64,000 nucleotides of DNA. It comes from Streptomyces sp. NBC_01275 (GTDB lineage: Bacteria > Actinomycetota > Actinomycetes > Streptomycetales > Streptomycetaceae). The stretch lies in contig NZ_JAPEOZ010000001.1 in NCBI RefSeq assembly GCF_026340655.1, forward strand, positions 9,982,001 to 10,046,000. The letters are read 5' to 3'. Below the pieces are notes generated by a model, which saw only the letters and a program-made list of their open reading frames with translations, had not been told where the DNA came from and ran no database searches. Below are positions 51,138 through 60,097 of this stretch, piece by piece (within the stretch, counting starts at the first letter, position 1; every line of letters begins with the position of its first letter). Position numbers and translations under genes: made by a program.

Positions 51138-51187
51138 CGGGCCGTGAGGCCGTGAGGCGTGAGGTCGTGAGCCGTGAGGCCGTGAGC
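51138..51187. repeat. Short GTGAGGCC-type tandem repeats
   Basis: About six degenerate copies of an 8-base unit (GCCGTGAG, GGCGTGAG, GTCGTGAG and similar) lie between the response regulator and enoyl-CoA hydratase genes. Confidence 0.75.
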
Positions 51188-51255
51188 CCGTCAGGAGACA
51201 GGGGACGGCGGCAGCGACGACCAGCGAGGCGTGGGGATGGTGATAGACCAGAGAG

Positions 51256-52341
51256 GTGCTGCCGACCACACCGATCTCCGTCGCCGAACTCGCCGCCGGG
51301 GCGGCCGACGCCGACCTCCTGGACGGCGACGGCACTCCGTGCCGACCGCTGCTGGTCGTCGATCTGGATCTGACGCCCGTACCCACGGCCGCCGAGCTGG
51401 AGCGTGCCGTCCGCCGGGCCCGGGAGGGCGACCGGCTGCTGGTCGGGTGCAGCGCCCGCACGGTTCCCGAGTGTTCCGGCGCCCTCCTGGACGCCCTGGA
51501 CCTGACGCTCGTACGTGCTCCCCGTGACCGCCTCTGCGCCGTGGACGCCGCCGGGTCCCCGGCCACGGTCGCGGTCGTGGATCCGGCGGCCGAGGCCGCA
51601 TTCCTGCGCGGCCGGGCGGAGGAGCAGCCGCAGGCGGCTCTGGTGCTGCGCCAACTCCTGCGTCTTTCGGCGCGGTTGCCGGTGGAGCAGGCGCTGGACG
51701 CGGAGTCGCTGGCGTACTCGACGCTGCTCGGCGGGTCCGGCTTCGCCGGGTGGCTCGCCGCCCGCGGTCCGCGCCCCGCGCCGCCGCGCGCGAACGGCGA
51801 CCTCGTCCTGGTGCGCCGGGAGGAAGCCGTCCTGCGGATCACGCTCAACCGCCCCGAGCGGCGCAACGCCCACGGCGCGCAGCTGCGCGACGCACTGGCC
51901 GCCGCCGTCGAGGTCGCCCTCTGGGACCCGAGCGTGCGCGAGGTGGTCCTGGACGGCGACGGACCCTGTTTCAGCTCCGGCGGCGACCTGGACGAGTTCG
52001 GCGCCGCGACGGACCTCGCGGCCGCGCATCTGATCCGTACGCGAGCGGGGGCGGCATCCCGCCTGCACGCCGTCGGTGGACGGCTCACCGCGAGACTCCA
52101 TGGTCATTGCGTCGGCGCCGGCATCGAACTTCCGGCCTTCGCCTCCCGTGTCGTGGCCGCCCCGGACACCCGCGTCCGTCTGCCCGAGCTGGCCATGGGC
52201 CTGATCCCCGGCGCCGGAGGCACGGTCAGCCTGCCGCGCAGGATCGGCCGCCCGCGCACCCTGTTCCTGGTCCTGGACGGCCGTGCGGTCGACGCCGAAC
52301 GCGCCCTGGCGTGGGGGCTGGTGGACCGGGTCGAGGAGTGA
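51256..52341 (+). CDS. Enoyl-CoA hydratase/isomerase family protein
   Basis: A 361-residue crotonase-fold protein. Its C-terminal about 190 residues hold the core: LVLVRREEAVLRITLNRPERRNAHGAQLRDAL, FSSGGDLDEFG (oxyanion loop), HGHCVGAGIELPAFASRVVA and PELAMGLIPGAGGTVSLPRRIG, with the catalytic Glu position in LPELAMG. The N-terminal about 160 residues are an unusual Ala/Leu-rich domain not typical of crotonases. It converges on icmF with one base between stops, so a link to acyl-CoA metabolism is plausible. Confidence 0.88.
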   Translation: MLPTTPISVAELAAGAADADLLDGDGTPCRPLLVVDLDLTPVPTAAELERAVRRAREGDRLLVGCSARTVPECSGALLDALDLTLVRAPRDRLCAVDAAGSPATVAVVDPAAEAAFLRGRAEEQPQAALVLRQLLRLSARLPVEQALDAESLAYSTLLGGSGFAGWLAARGPRPAPPRANGDLVLVRREEAVLRITLNRPERRNAHGAQLRDALAAAVEVALWDPSVREVVLDGDGPCFSSGGDLDEFGAATDLAAAHLIRTRAGAASRLHAVGGRLTARLHGHCVGAGIELPAFASRVVAAPDTRVRLPELAMGLIPGAGGTVSLPRRIGRPRTLFLVLDGRAVDAERALAWGLVDRVEE

Positions 52342-52342
52342 G

Positions 52343-55300
52343 TCAGACGTTGCGGCGGTACTGGCCGCCGACCTCGAAGAAGGCGTCGGTGATCTGCTGG
52401 AGGGAGCAGACCCGGGCGGCCTCCATGAGTTCGGCGAACACGTTGCGGCCTTCCAGCGCGGCGTCCTTGAGGGCGGTCAGGGCCGCGTGCGCCGGCTCGT
52501 GGTGGGTGGCCTGGTAGGTGTGCACGCGCTCCAGCTGGGAGTGCTTCTCCTCCTCGGTGGCGCGGGCGAGTTCGATGACGCCGGGTTCGGCGGTGTCGGC
52601 GTGGGGGTTGCGGAAGGTGTTGACGCCGATGAGGGGCAGGGTGCCGTCGTGCTTGCGCTGCTCGTAGAGCATCGACTCGTCCTGGATGCGGCCGCGCTGG
52701 TAGCCGGTCTCCATGGCGCCGAGCACACCGCCGCGCTCGCTGATCCGCTCGAACTCCTGGAGCACGGCCTCCTCGACCAGGTCGGTGAGCTCGTCGATGA
52801 CGAACGAGCCCTGGAGGGGGTTCTCGTTCATCGCCAGGCCCCACTCCCGGTTGATGATCAGCTGGATGGCCAGGGCGCGGCGGACGGACTCCTCGGTGGG
52901 GGTGGTGACGGCCTCGTCGTAGGCGTTGGTGTGCAGGCTGTTGCAGTTGTCGTAGATGGCGATGAGGGCCTGGAGGGTGGTGCGGATGTCGTTGAAGTCC
53001 ATCTCCTGGGCGTGCAGGGAGCGTCCGGAGGTCTGGACGTGGTACTTCAGTTTCTGGCTGCGCTCGTTCGCGCCGTACTTCTCCTTCATCGCGACGGCCC
53101 AGACACGGCGGGCGACCCGGCCCAGGACGGAGTACTCGGGGTCCATGCCGTTGGAGAAGAAGAAGGACAGGTTGGGGGCGAAGTCGTCGATGTGCATGCC
53201 GCGTGCGAGGTAGGCCTCGACGTAGGTGAAGCCGTTGGCGAGGGTGAAGGCGAGCTGACTGACGGGGTTCGCGCCGGCCTCGGCGATGTGGTAACCGGAG
53301 ATGGACACCGAGTAGAAGTTGCGGACCTGGTGGGCGATGAACCACTCCTGGACGTCGGCCATCATCCGCAGGCTGAACTCGGTGGAGAACAGACAGGTGT
53401 TCTGGCCCTGGTCCTCCTTGAGGATGTCGGCCTGGACCGTGCCGCGGACGTTCGCCAGTGCGTGGGCGCGCAGTTCGGCTGTCTCCTCGGGGGAGGGTTC
53501 GCGGCCCTCGCTCGCCCGGAACCGCTCGAGCTGCTGGTCGACGGCGGTGTTGAGGAAGAAGGCGAGGATGGTCGGGGCGGGTCCGTTGATCGTCATGGAG
53601 ACCGAGGTGGTGGGGGAGACCAGGTCGAAGCCGTCGTAGAGCGCCTTCATGTCGTCCAGGGTGGCCACCGACACGCCGGAGGTGCCGACCTTGCCGTAGA
53701 TGTCGGGGCGTTCGTCGGGGTCGCGGCCGTAGAGCGTGACCGAGTCGAAGGCGGTGGACAGGCGGGTGGCGGGCTGGCCCTCGGAGAGCAGCTTGAAGCG
53801 GCGGTTGGTGCGGAACGGGTCGCCTTCGCCGGCGAACATACGGGCCGGGTCCTCGCCGTCGCGCTTGAAGGGGAACACCCCTGCGGTGAAGGGGAAACGG
53901 CCCGGCAGGTTCTCCCGGCGCCAGAACCGCACCAGCTCCCCGTGATCGGTGAACCGGGGCAGCGAGACCCGGGGGATCCTGTTCCCCGACAGGGACTCAC
54001 GGGTCAGCTTGGTGCGGATCTCCCGGTCCCGCACCGTCACCACCTGCTCGTCCCCGGAGTACGACGCCACCACGGCCGGCCAGTTCGCGAGCTGGTGCGT
54101 GATGTCGTGCGGGAGCCGTCCGCGGGCGTCGTCCAGCAGCGACCGTACGTTCCCGGCGTCCGAGCCCGCCTCGACCAGCTCGCCCTCGACCGCCGCCAGG
54201 CGCTGCACCCGTCGGGCCGCCTCCGCCAGTTGCCCGGTGGCGGCGTGATAGGCGCGCACCGTGTCGGTGATCTCGGCCAGATAGCGCACCCGCTCGGCGG
54301 GCACGACCTGCCGGATGCCGGAGGAGTGACGCACGTCGACCGGCGCCAGCGTGGCCTCGGACAACGGCAGCCCCCGCTCGGCCAGCATGGGCTTCAACTG
54401 CTGGTAGAGCGCGGTGACTCCGTCGTCGTTGAAGGTGGCCGCCGAGGTGCCGTACACCGGCATGTCCTCAGGACGCATCCCGAACGCCTCGCGGTTGCGG
54501 ACCAGTTGGCGGCCCACATCACGCAACGCGTCCTTCGCGCCCCGCCGTTCGAACTTGTTGATCGCCACGACGTCCGCGAAGTCGAGCATGTCGATCTTCT
54601 CCAGCTGTGAGGCGGCGCCGAACTCCGGCGTCATCACGTACAGCGAGGTGTCGACGAACGGCACGATCGCCGCGTCGCCCTGGCCGATGCCCGGCGTCTC
54701 CACGATCACCAGGTCGAACCCGGCCGCCTTCACCACGTCGATCACGTCGGACAGATGCTCGGGCAGCTCGCGGCTGCCACGGGTGGCCAGGCTCCGGAAG
54801 AACACCCGGTTGCCGTCCAGGGAGTTCATCCGGATCCGGTCGCCGAGCAGTGCGCCGCCGCCCCGGCGGCGGGTCGGGTCGACCGCGATCACCGCGATCC
54901 GCAGCTTGTCCTGCTGGTCGACCCGGAACCGGCGCACCAGCTCGTCGGTCAGCGACGACTTTCCTGAGCCGCCCGTGCCGGTGATGCCGAGCACCGGCAC
55001 CGCCCGCGCCGCCGCGGCGGCACGCGTCTGCTCCAGGAACTGAGGGGGCAGCTTGCCCAGTTCGGCCCCGGTGATGGCGCGGGCGATCGCGAACCGGTCG
55101 CCCGCGAGGACCGCGGTCACGTCGGCCGGCTTGCCGTCCCAGAGGTCGAAGTCGCAGTCCCGCACCACCGAGTTGACCATCCCGGTCAGGCCCATCCGCT
55201 GCCCGTCCTCCGGGGAGAAGATGGTCACCCCGCTGCCGCGCAACCGGGCGATCTCCTCGGGCACGATCACCCCGCCCCCGCCGCCCACCACCCGCACCTG

Positions 55301-55573
55301 CTCCGCGCCCTGCGCGCGCAGCGACTCGACCAGGTACTCGAAGTACTCCACGTGGCCGCCCTGGTACGACGACACGGCCACACCGTGGGCGTCCTCCTCC
55401 AGCGCCGCGTCCACGACCTCCCGCACCGACCGGTTGTGCCCGAGGTGGATCACCTCGGCCCCCTGCGACTGGAAGATCCGCCGCATGATGTTGATCGACG
55501 CGTCGTGCCCGTCGAACAGCGCCGAGGCGGTGACCAGACGGACGGGGTGCACGGGACGGTGCAGATCGCTCAT
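52343..55573 (-). CDS. icmF: Fused isobutyryl-CoA mutase (IcmF)
   Basis: A 1076-residue adenosylcobalamin enzyme interconverting isobutyryl-CoA and n-butyryl-CoA. The N-terminal B12-binding domain shows SALFDGHDASINIMRRI (about residues 18-34). A MeaI/MeaB-type G-protein domain follows with the P-loop GITGTGGSGKSSLTDEL (about 196-212). The C-terminal mutase barrel has MFAGEGDPFRTNRRFK, VSVATLDDMKALYDG, QTSGRSLHAQEMDFNDIRTTLQAL and the isoform-typical end. The GTPase domain chaperones cofactor loading. This gives valine and butyrate units for catabolism or polyketide supply. Upstream is a 12-base palindrome. Confidence 0.97.
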   Translation of the reverse strand: MSDLHRPVHPVRLVTASALFDGHDASINIMRRIFQSQGAEVIHLGHNRSVREVVDAALEEDAHGVAVSSYQGGHVEYFEYLVESLRAQGAEQVRVVGGGGGVIVPEEIARLRGSGVTIFSPEDGQRMGLTGMVNSVVRDCDFDLWDGKPADVTAVLAGDRFAIARAITGAELGKLPPQFLEQTRAAAAARAVPVLGITGTGGSGKSSLTDELVRRFRVDQQDKLRIAVIAVDPTRRRGGGALLGDRIRMNSLDGNRVFFRSLATRGSRELPEHLSDVIDVVKAAGFDLVIVETPGIGQGDAAIVPFVDTSLYVMTPEFGAASQLEKIDMLDFADVVAINKFERRGAKDALRDVGRQLVRNREAFGMRPEDMPVYGTSAATFNDDGVTALYQQLKPMLAERGLPLSEATLAPVDVRHSSGIRQVVPAERVRYLAEITDTVRAYHAATGQLAEAARRVQRLAAVEGELVEAGSDAGNVRSLLDDARGRLPHDITHQLANWPAVVASYSGDEQVVTVRDREIRTKLTRESLSGNRIPRVSLPRFTDHGELVRFWRRENLPGRFPFTAGVFPFKRDGEDPARMFAGEGDPFRTNRRFKLLSEGQPATRLSTAFDSVTLYGRDPDERPDIYGKVGTSGVSVATLDDMKALYDGFDLVSPTTSVSMTINGPAPTILAFFLNTAVDQQLERFRASEGREPSPEETAELRAHALANVRGTVQADILKEDQGQNTCLFSTEFSLRMMADVQEWFIAHQVRNFYSVSISGYHIAEAGANPVSQLAFTLANGFTYVEAYLARGMHIDDFAPNLSFFFSNGMDPEYSVLGRVARRVWAVAMKEKYGANERSQKLKYHVQTSGRSLHAQEMDFNDIRTTLQALIAIYDNCNSLHTNAYDEAVTTPTEESVRRALAIQLIINREWGLAMNENPLQGSFVIDELTDLVEEAVLQEFERISERGGVLGAMETGYQRGRIQDESMLYEQRKHDGTLPLIGVNTFRNPHADTAEPGVIELARATEEEKHSQLERVHTYQATHHEPAHAALTALKDAALEGRNVFAELMEAARVCSLQQITDAFFEVGGQYRRNV

Positions 55574-55618
55574 GGTGCCTTCCCAGACAGATCACGGGAA
55601 CTCTTACTGAAGAGATAG

Positions 55619-55630
55619 TAGGACGTCCTA
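55619..55630. promoter_or_regulatory. Palindrome upstream of icmF
   Basis: TAGGACGTCCTA is a perfect palindrome 45 bases before the icmF ATG, in an AT-richer stretch (TTACTAGG, TAGTAAAT). It is likely an operator for a TetR-type regulator elsewhere. Confidence 0.6.
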
Positions 55631-55866
55631 GTAAATGACAGAAGGTGAGGGCGATGTGACCAGAGGCACAGGGGGCGGTGAGGGGGCGGAGAGGGGGGGC
55701 GGACGGGGCCCGGACGGCCGCCGACCCGGGCCAGGCGGCAGCTGATCGACCGCATGCGCCTCCACGGCACGGGCGATCACCACTATTTGGGTTACTTCGA
55801 CGCGAAGCGCTCTGCTGTCGGCCAAGACAGTCGTGCCTCCGAAGGCATGGGCGACAGGATCGTCAC

Positions 55867-56562
55867 ATGCAGCCGATCTTCGTTCTCGTGCACAGTCCAT
55901 CCGTGGGACCCTCGGCCTGGCACCCGGTGGCCGAACACCTGACGACGGCGGGATACCAGGCGCGGGTGCCGTCCTTACTGCACATAGGCGCCGGCGCTCC
56001 GCCCTTCTGGCCCCGCATCGTCGACGCCGTCCGCGACGACCTCCGGCAGGTCCCGGCCGGAAGCCCCGTCACGTTGGTGGCACACAGCAACGCAGGCTTG
56101 TTCATCCCGACGATCCGCGCGGGCCTCGACCATCCGGTGACCAGCTCGATCTTCGTCGATGCCGCGCTGCCGGCCCGGACCGGACCGACTCCTGTCGCCA
56201 CACCCGAACTGCTGGAGTTCCTTCGCCCGATGGCTGTGAACGGCAGGCTGCCACGCTGGACCGATTGGTGGGACGAGGCAGACATCGCACCCATGTTCTC
56301 CGATCCGCTGGTGCGGCAGACAGTCGTTGAGGAGCAGCCCACCCTGCCGCTGTCCTATTACGAGCAGCACATCCCGGTCCCCGACGGCTGGGACGACCAT
56401 CCCTGCTCCTATGTGCTGTTCGGCCCTCCGTATGACGACCATTCCGCCGAGGCACGCGAACGCGGCTGGGCCGTGGCACACCTGCCCGGCGCACACCTCC
56501 ATCAGATCGTCGATCCTGCCGGCACCGCCCAGCACCTCGTCGAACTCGCCACTAGGACTTGA
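55867..56562 (+). CDS. Alpha/beta hydrolase
   Basis: A 231-residue cytoplasmic hydrolase. The start (FVLVHSPSVGPSAWHPVAEHLTTAGYQARVPSL) carries the family's oxyanion region, the elbow is LVAHSNAGLF (G-x-S-x-G degenerate: His-Ser-Asn-Ala-Gly, Ser about 78), and the late LPGAHLHQIVDP holds the catalytic His. The elbow has Ala-His where Gly-His is usual, so activity is uncertain. It begins at ATG 55867. A fragment-rich gap of about 290 bases separates it from icmF, in which I saw no other gene. Confidence 0.85.
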   Translation: MQPIFVLVHSPSVGPSAWHPVAEHLTTAGYQARVPSLLHIGAGAPPFWPRIVDAVRDDLRQVPAGSPVTLVAHSNAGLFIPTIRAGLDHPVTSSIFVDAALPARTGPTPVATPELLEFLRPMAVNGRLPRWTDWWDEADIAPMFSDPLVRQTVVEEQPTLPLSYYEQHIPVPDGWDDHPCSYVLFGPPYDDHSAEARERGWAVAHLPGAHLHQIVDPAGTAQHLVELATRT

Positions 56563-56594
56563 TCCACTTCCGATACCCGTCCCCGACCACTCGA

Positions 56595-59126
56595 CTACTC
56601 GACGGTGACCACGACGTCCGCCGGATCGCACCCGGGTGCGGTGGCGAGGAGGCGGATCCTGCCGGGGCCGGTCGGGCGGAGGACGGCCAGGGCACGGCCT
56701 TCGTAGGTCCGGCGCTCGGTGGCGTCGAAGCGTTCCTCGGTGGACGGGTCCGCGCTGCCGAAGCCGAGCAGGACGCCCGCTCCGGAGACGTCCACGCGCA
56801 CCGGGCGGTCGGCCGCGGTGTGGAGGGTGCCGTCCGGGTCCGTCAGAGTGAGGGAGACGTAGGCGAGGTCGCCGCCCTTCGCCGTGATGACCGGGCGGTC
56901 GGCCTCGGCGCGCAGACCCACCGGGCCGGTGACGGAACGGAGGGCTGTACGGCCGGTTTCGGCGCCGTCGCGGTAGGCGATCGCGAGGAGTTCGCCAGGC
57001 TCGTACGTCGTGTCGAACTCGGTGCGGAAACGGTGGCCCTCACCCACCGGTCGCCGTCCGAGAGAGCGGCCGTCGAGGAGAAGTTCGACCTCGTCGGCGT
57101 CGCCGTAGACCTCGATCGTGACCGGTTCGCCTTCCCAGCCGGGCCAGGTCCAGGTGGCGACGGTGTCGCTCCACGCCCACGGCGTCCCCGCGTCCGTCTT
57201 GCCGTGGTGCTGCGGGCGCCGGACCGCGATGTAGGGCTGTGTGCGCAGGCCGAAGACGATCTCGCGGTAGTAGGAGGCGGGGCGACGGTGGCCGGTGATG
57301 TCGAGGTCGCCGCAGCCCGCGACCAGGTAGGGGTAGGGCGCGGTGTGGGCGGGGCGGGGCGCGTCGGGGGTGAGGTACTGGGGGCGGCCGATGCCGACCT
57401 CGCCGAGGTAGTCCCAGCCGGTCCAGGTGAAGTCGCCGATGACGTGGCCGTGTTGCTCGACCAGGCGCCAGTTGCCGTCGATGCGGGTGGGGAAGGTCTC
57501 GGTGCCGAGGATGATCCGGTGGGGGAACAGGTCCTTGTCCAGGGCATAGCGCGCCTCGGCGTAGTTCATGCCTGCCACGTCCAGTACCGCGAAGGACTCG
57601 GCCGTCTTCTGGGTGACGAGGCCGGAGGCGCTGATCGCGTTCATCATGTCCCCGGCGTCCGCCATGAGGGTGTTGATGCCCTTGTCCTCGACGGCTGCGC
57701 TCTCCGTGTTCTCCGTGTTCTCCGTCTTCGCCGGTGACTGTTGCCGTAGCTTGCCCAGTTCGGACATGACGGCGAGCATGCCGTTGACGGCGTTGGTGAC
57801 GTAACGCGTGTGGTCCGACGAGCGGACCTTCTCGGCGAGTCTGCGTCCCCAGGCGGCTCCGAGGGGCGAGCCGGTCTCGGGGATCTCGTTGCCGATCGAG
57901 TACATGATGACGCTGGGGTGGTTGTAGTCCTTGGCGACCATCGCCTCGATGTCGCGTTCCCACCACTCGGGGAAGTTCAGGCTGTAGTCGAACTCGCTCT
58001 TGCCGGACGTCCACACGTCGAAGGCCTCGTCCACCACGAGCATGCCCAGGCGGTCGCAGGCGTCCAGCATCGCTTTGCTCATCGGGTTGTGGGACATGCG
58101 GATCGCGTTGAACCCGGCGTCCTTGAGGAATCGGACCCGGCGTTCCTCGGCGCGGGCGAAGGTCGCCGCGCCCAGAACCCCGTTGTCGTGGTGGACACAG
58201 GCGCCGCGCAGCTTGACCGTCTCACCGTTGATCCGCAGCCCGTGCTCGGGATCCAGACTCAGCGAACGGATGCCGAAGGCGACGGTCTCCACGTCCACGT
58301 CCACGTCCACGTCCACGTCGGCGACGGCGTCGGCGGCCAAGTACGCCTCCGCCTCCGCCTCCTCCTTGAGGGCCACGGTGGCGGTGTAGAGGGCCGGTGC
58401 GTCCGGGCTCCACAACAACGGGCCACGGACGTACAGGCGTTGACGCACGGTCGCGGGCTCGCCCGGCAGCACCGTGGCCTTCGACACGTCGCCGGCGACG
58501 ACACTCCCGTCGGGGTCGCGCAGCTCCGTGACGACGTCGACCGTACGGATCGCCAGCGAGTCGTTCTCGACCCTCGTCGCGACCTCGACCACCGCCCGCT
58601 CCCCGTCGATGTCCGGGGTGGCGACACGGACCCCGTCGGGTGAGATCCGGACCACCTCGCCGACGAGCATCCACGTGTCGCGGTAGATGCCCGCGCCGGT
58701 GTACCAGCGCGAGTCGCGATGGGCGCGGGCCTCGACCCGGATCTCGTTGTCCTGGCCGAAGCGCAGGAAACGGTCCGCGTCGATGAAGAAGTGCGAGTAA
58801 CCGAAGGGCCGCTGCCCGGCGTAGTCCCCGTTGACGTACACGACGGCATCGCGGTAAACGCCCTCGAACTCGAAGAGGATCCGCTTGCCCCGGTGCTCCT
58901 CGGGAACGGAGAAGGTCTTGCGGTACTCGTACGTCCCGCCAGGGAAGTACGCGCCGGCGCCCCCCTCCATCGTGGCCTCGCCGCCCGGGGCCGCGCGTTC
59001 CCGCTCGATCATCGCGTCGTGCGGCAGCGTCACCGACCGGAAGGGGACCTTAGCGCCGGACAGTTCGGCGAAGAGGTTGACCTTGGGGCGGGTCTGCCAG
59101 CCGTCGTTGAAGGACGTGCGCATCAT
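56595..59126 (-). CDS. Glycoside hydrolase family 2 enzyme (beta-galactosidase/glucuronidase type)
   Basis: An 843-residue retaining glycosidase. The N-terminal sugar-binding domain shows FNDGWQTRPK and GAYFPGGTYEYRKTF; the barrel carries MSHNPMSKAMLDACDRLGMLVVDEAFDVW. The acid/base Glu is in YSIGNEIPE (about 414) and the nucleophile Glu in GTETFP (about 540). C-terminal beta domains follow. No signal peptide is seen, so it acts on imported oligosaccharides. Low-complexity inserts (Val-Asp repeats near residue 275 and ENTENTES near 472) come from short repeats. The damaged hydrolase and LacI gene upstream suggest local control. Confidence 0.93.
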   Translation of the reverse strand: MMRTSFNDGWQTRPKVNLFAELSGAKVPFRSVTLPHDAMIERERAAPGGEATMEGGAGAYFPGGTYEYRKTFSVPEEHRGKRILFEFEGVYRDAVVYVNGDYAGQRPFGYSHFFIDADRFLRFGQDNEIRVEARAHRDSRWYTGAGIYRDTWMLVGEVVRISPDGVRVATPDIDGERAVVEVATRVENDSLAIRTVDVVTELRDPDGSVVAGDVSKATVLPGEPATVRQRLYVRGPLLWSPDAPALYTATVALKEEAEAEAYLAADAVADVDVDVDVDVETVAFGIRSLSLDPEHGLRINGETVKLRGACVHHDNGVLGAATFARAEERRVRFLKDAGFNAIRMSHNPMSKAMLDACDRLGMLVVDEAFDVWTSGKSEFDYSLNFPEWWERDIEAMVAKDYNHPSVIMYSIGNEIPETGSPLGAAWGRRLAEKVRSSDHTRYVTNAVNGMLAVMSELGKLRQQSPAKTENTENTESAAVEDKGINTLMADAGDMMNAISASGLVTQKTAESFAVLDVAGMNYAEARYALDKDLFPHRIILGTETFPTRIDGNWRLVEQHGHVIGDFTWTGWDYLGEVGIGRPQYLTPDAPRPAHTAPYPYLVAGCGDLDITGHRRPASYYREIVFGLRTQPYIAVRRPQHHGKTDAGTPWAWSDTVATWTWPGWEGEPVTIEVYGDADEVELLLDGRSLGRRPVGEGHRFRTEFDTTYEPGELLAIAYRDGAETGRTALRSVTGPVGLRAEADRPVITAKGGDLAYVSLTLTDPDGTLHTAADRPVRVDVSGAGVLLGFGSADPSTEERFDATERRTYEGRALAVLRPTGPGRIRLLATAPGCDPADVVVTVE
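58283..58318. repeat. 6-base tandem repeat in the glycosidase gene
   Basis: Copies of GTCCAC (GTGGAC on the coding strand) encode alternating Asp-Val residues inside the glycosidase. The unit keeps the reading frame. Confidence 0.85.
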
Positions 59127-59196
59127 GCGGTCTCCGTGGATTGTGGGGCGGGCACCGGCTCCGGGCCGGTGCGGGAGCAAGGTGCTGCGCGAACGC

Positions 59197-59932
59197 TTAC
59201 GCCTCGCCGGGGACCGTGGAGGCCGATCCGGTCAGCCGTGCGCCCAGCCAGGCACGGCTGCGCTCCAGCAGCTCCCGGGCGACGCGCGTGTCGGGAACCC
59301 ATGCCTCGAAGCCGTGCGGAGCGCCGGGGACGAGGTCGAAAGCGCAGTCCACGCCCGCGTCGCGCAGGCGTGCGGCGTAGGTGCGGCACTCGTCGGCGAA
59401 CAGGTCGATGGCGCCCACGCTGATCCAGGCCGGCGGCAGACCGCGCAGGTCGGCGCGCCGGGCCGCGACCGCATGGTCGGGGGTGTGCGGGCCGTCGGGC
59501 TCGGCGCCGAGGTGGGCGCCCCAACCGGTCCGGTTCGCGGCGTTGTTCCACACCCGGTGTCGCACCTGGTCGAGCTCGCGACGCGCGGCGGTGCGGTCGT
59601 CGAGCATCGGAGAGAACAACCACTGCCCGACCGGCTGGATCCCTCCGGCGTCGTGCAGCCGCTGCGCCAGGCAGGCCGCCAGACCCGCGCCGGCGCTGGA
59701 GACGACGACGCGCTCCTGGTCGACTCCGAGTTCCCCGGCCGACCGATGCAACCACGCGTAGGCCCTGGCCCTGGGCGACGTCTCTGACCTCGACGCCCTC
59801 CGCCGGCTCGCCGAGCGCGCGCCGACGGATCAGGGCACGCACGACGCGGCGACCCCATGCCCGACGGATCGGCAGGCGCGGGATGCGCGCGACGCTGCGG
59901 CGCAGTTCCGGGTCGACCAGGTCGAGCTTCAT
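59197..59932 (-). pseudogene. Esterase-type alpha/beta hydrolase with a deleted middle
   Basis: The leftward start (MKLDLVDPELRRSVARIPRL and on to GEPAEGVEVRDVAQG) is the N-terminus of a hormone-sensitive-lipase-like esterase. At about 59762-59773, where CAGGGC stands in tandem, the frame shifts and the protein resumes at ARAYAWLHRSAGELGV. The HGGG oxyanion block that should lie between is missing. The following VVVSSAGAGLAACL lacks the usual G-x-S-x-G. The rest (QWLFSPMLDDRTA to PGAPHGFEAW) is normal. Its position between the glycosidase and the LacI gene suggests it was part of that sugar operon. Confidence 0.85.
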
Positions 59933-59976
59933 GGGCGCCACTCCTCGAATCCGGTCCAGGGCACGCATCCCGCAGT

Positions 59977-59994
59977 TGGTAAATCGTATTACCA
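59977..59994. promoter_or_regulatory. LacI-type operator
   Basis: TGGTAAATCGTATTACCA is an inverted repeat (6-bp perfect arms) centred on C-G, the layout of LacI-family operators. It lies between the leftward esterase/glycosidase unit and the rightward LacI gene. Confidence 0.75.
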
Positions 59995-60097
59995 GCCACC
60001 TGCGGTACGGTATCCAGCGCATCCCACGCCGCACAAGCCCCAGACCAGACCGCACGCAGGGGGCCCGCCGCCGGCCCCCGTCCCGAGGAGCGAGTGA

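Noticed and set aside
52283..54610. A 775-codon open frame opposite icmF
   Set aside because: It lies antisense to a clearly conserved gene, has no family match that I can see, and long antisense frames are normal in such GC-rich DNA. The same applies to the long frames opposite the ligase, reductase, symporter, exporter and DUF3500 genes.
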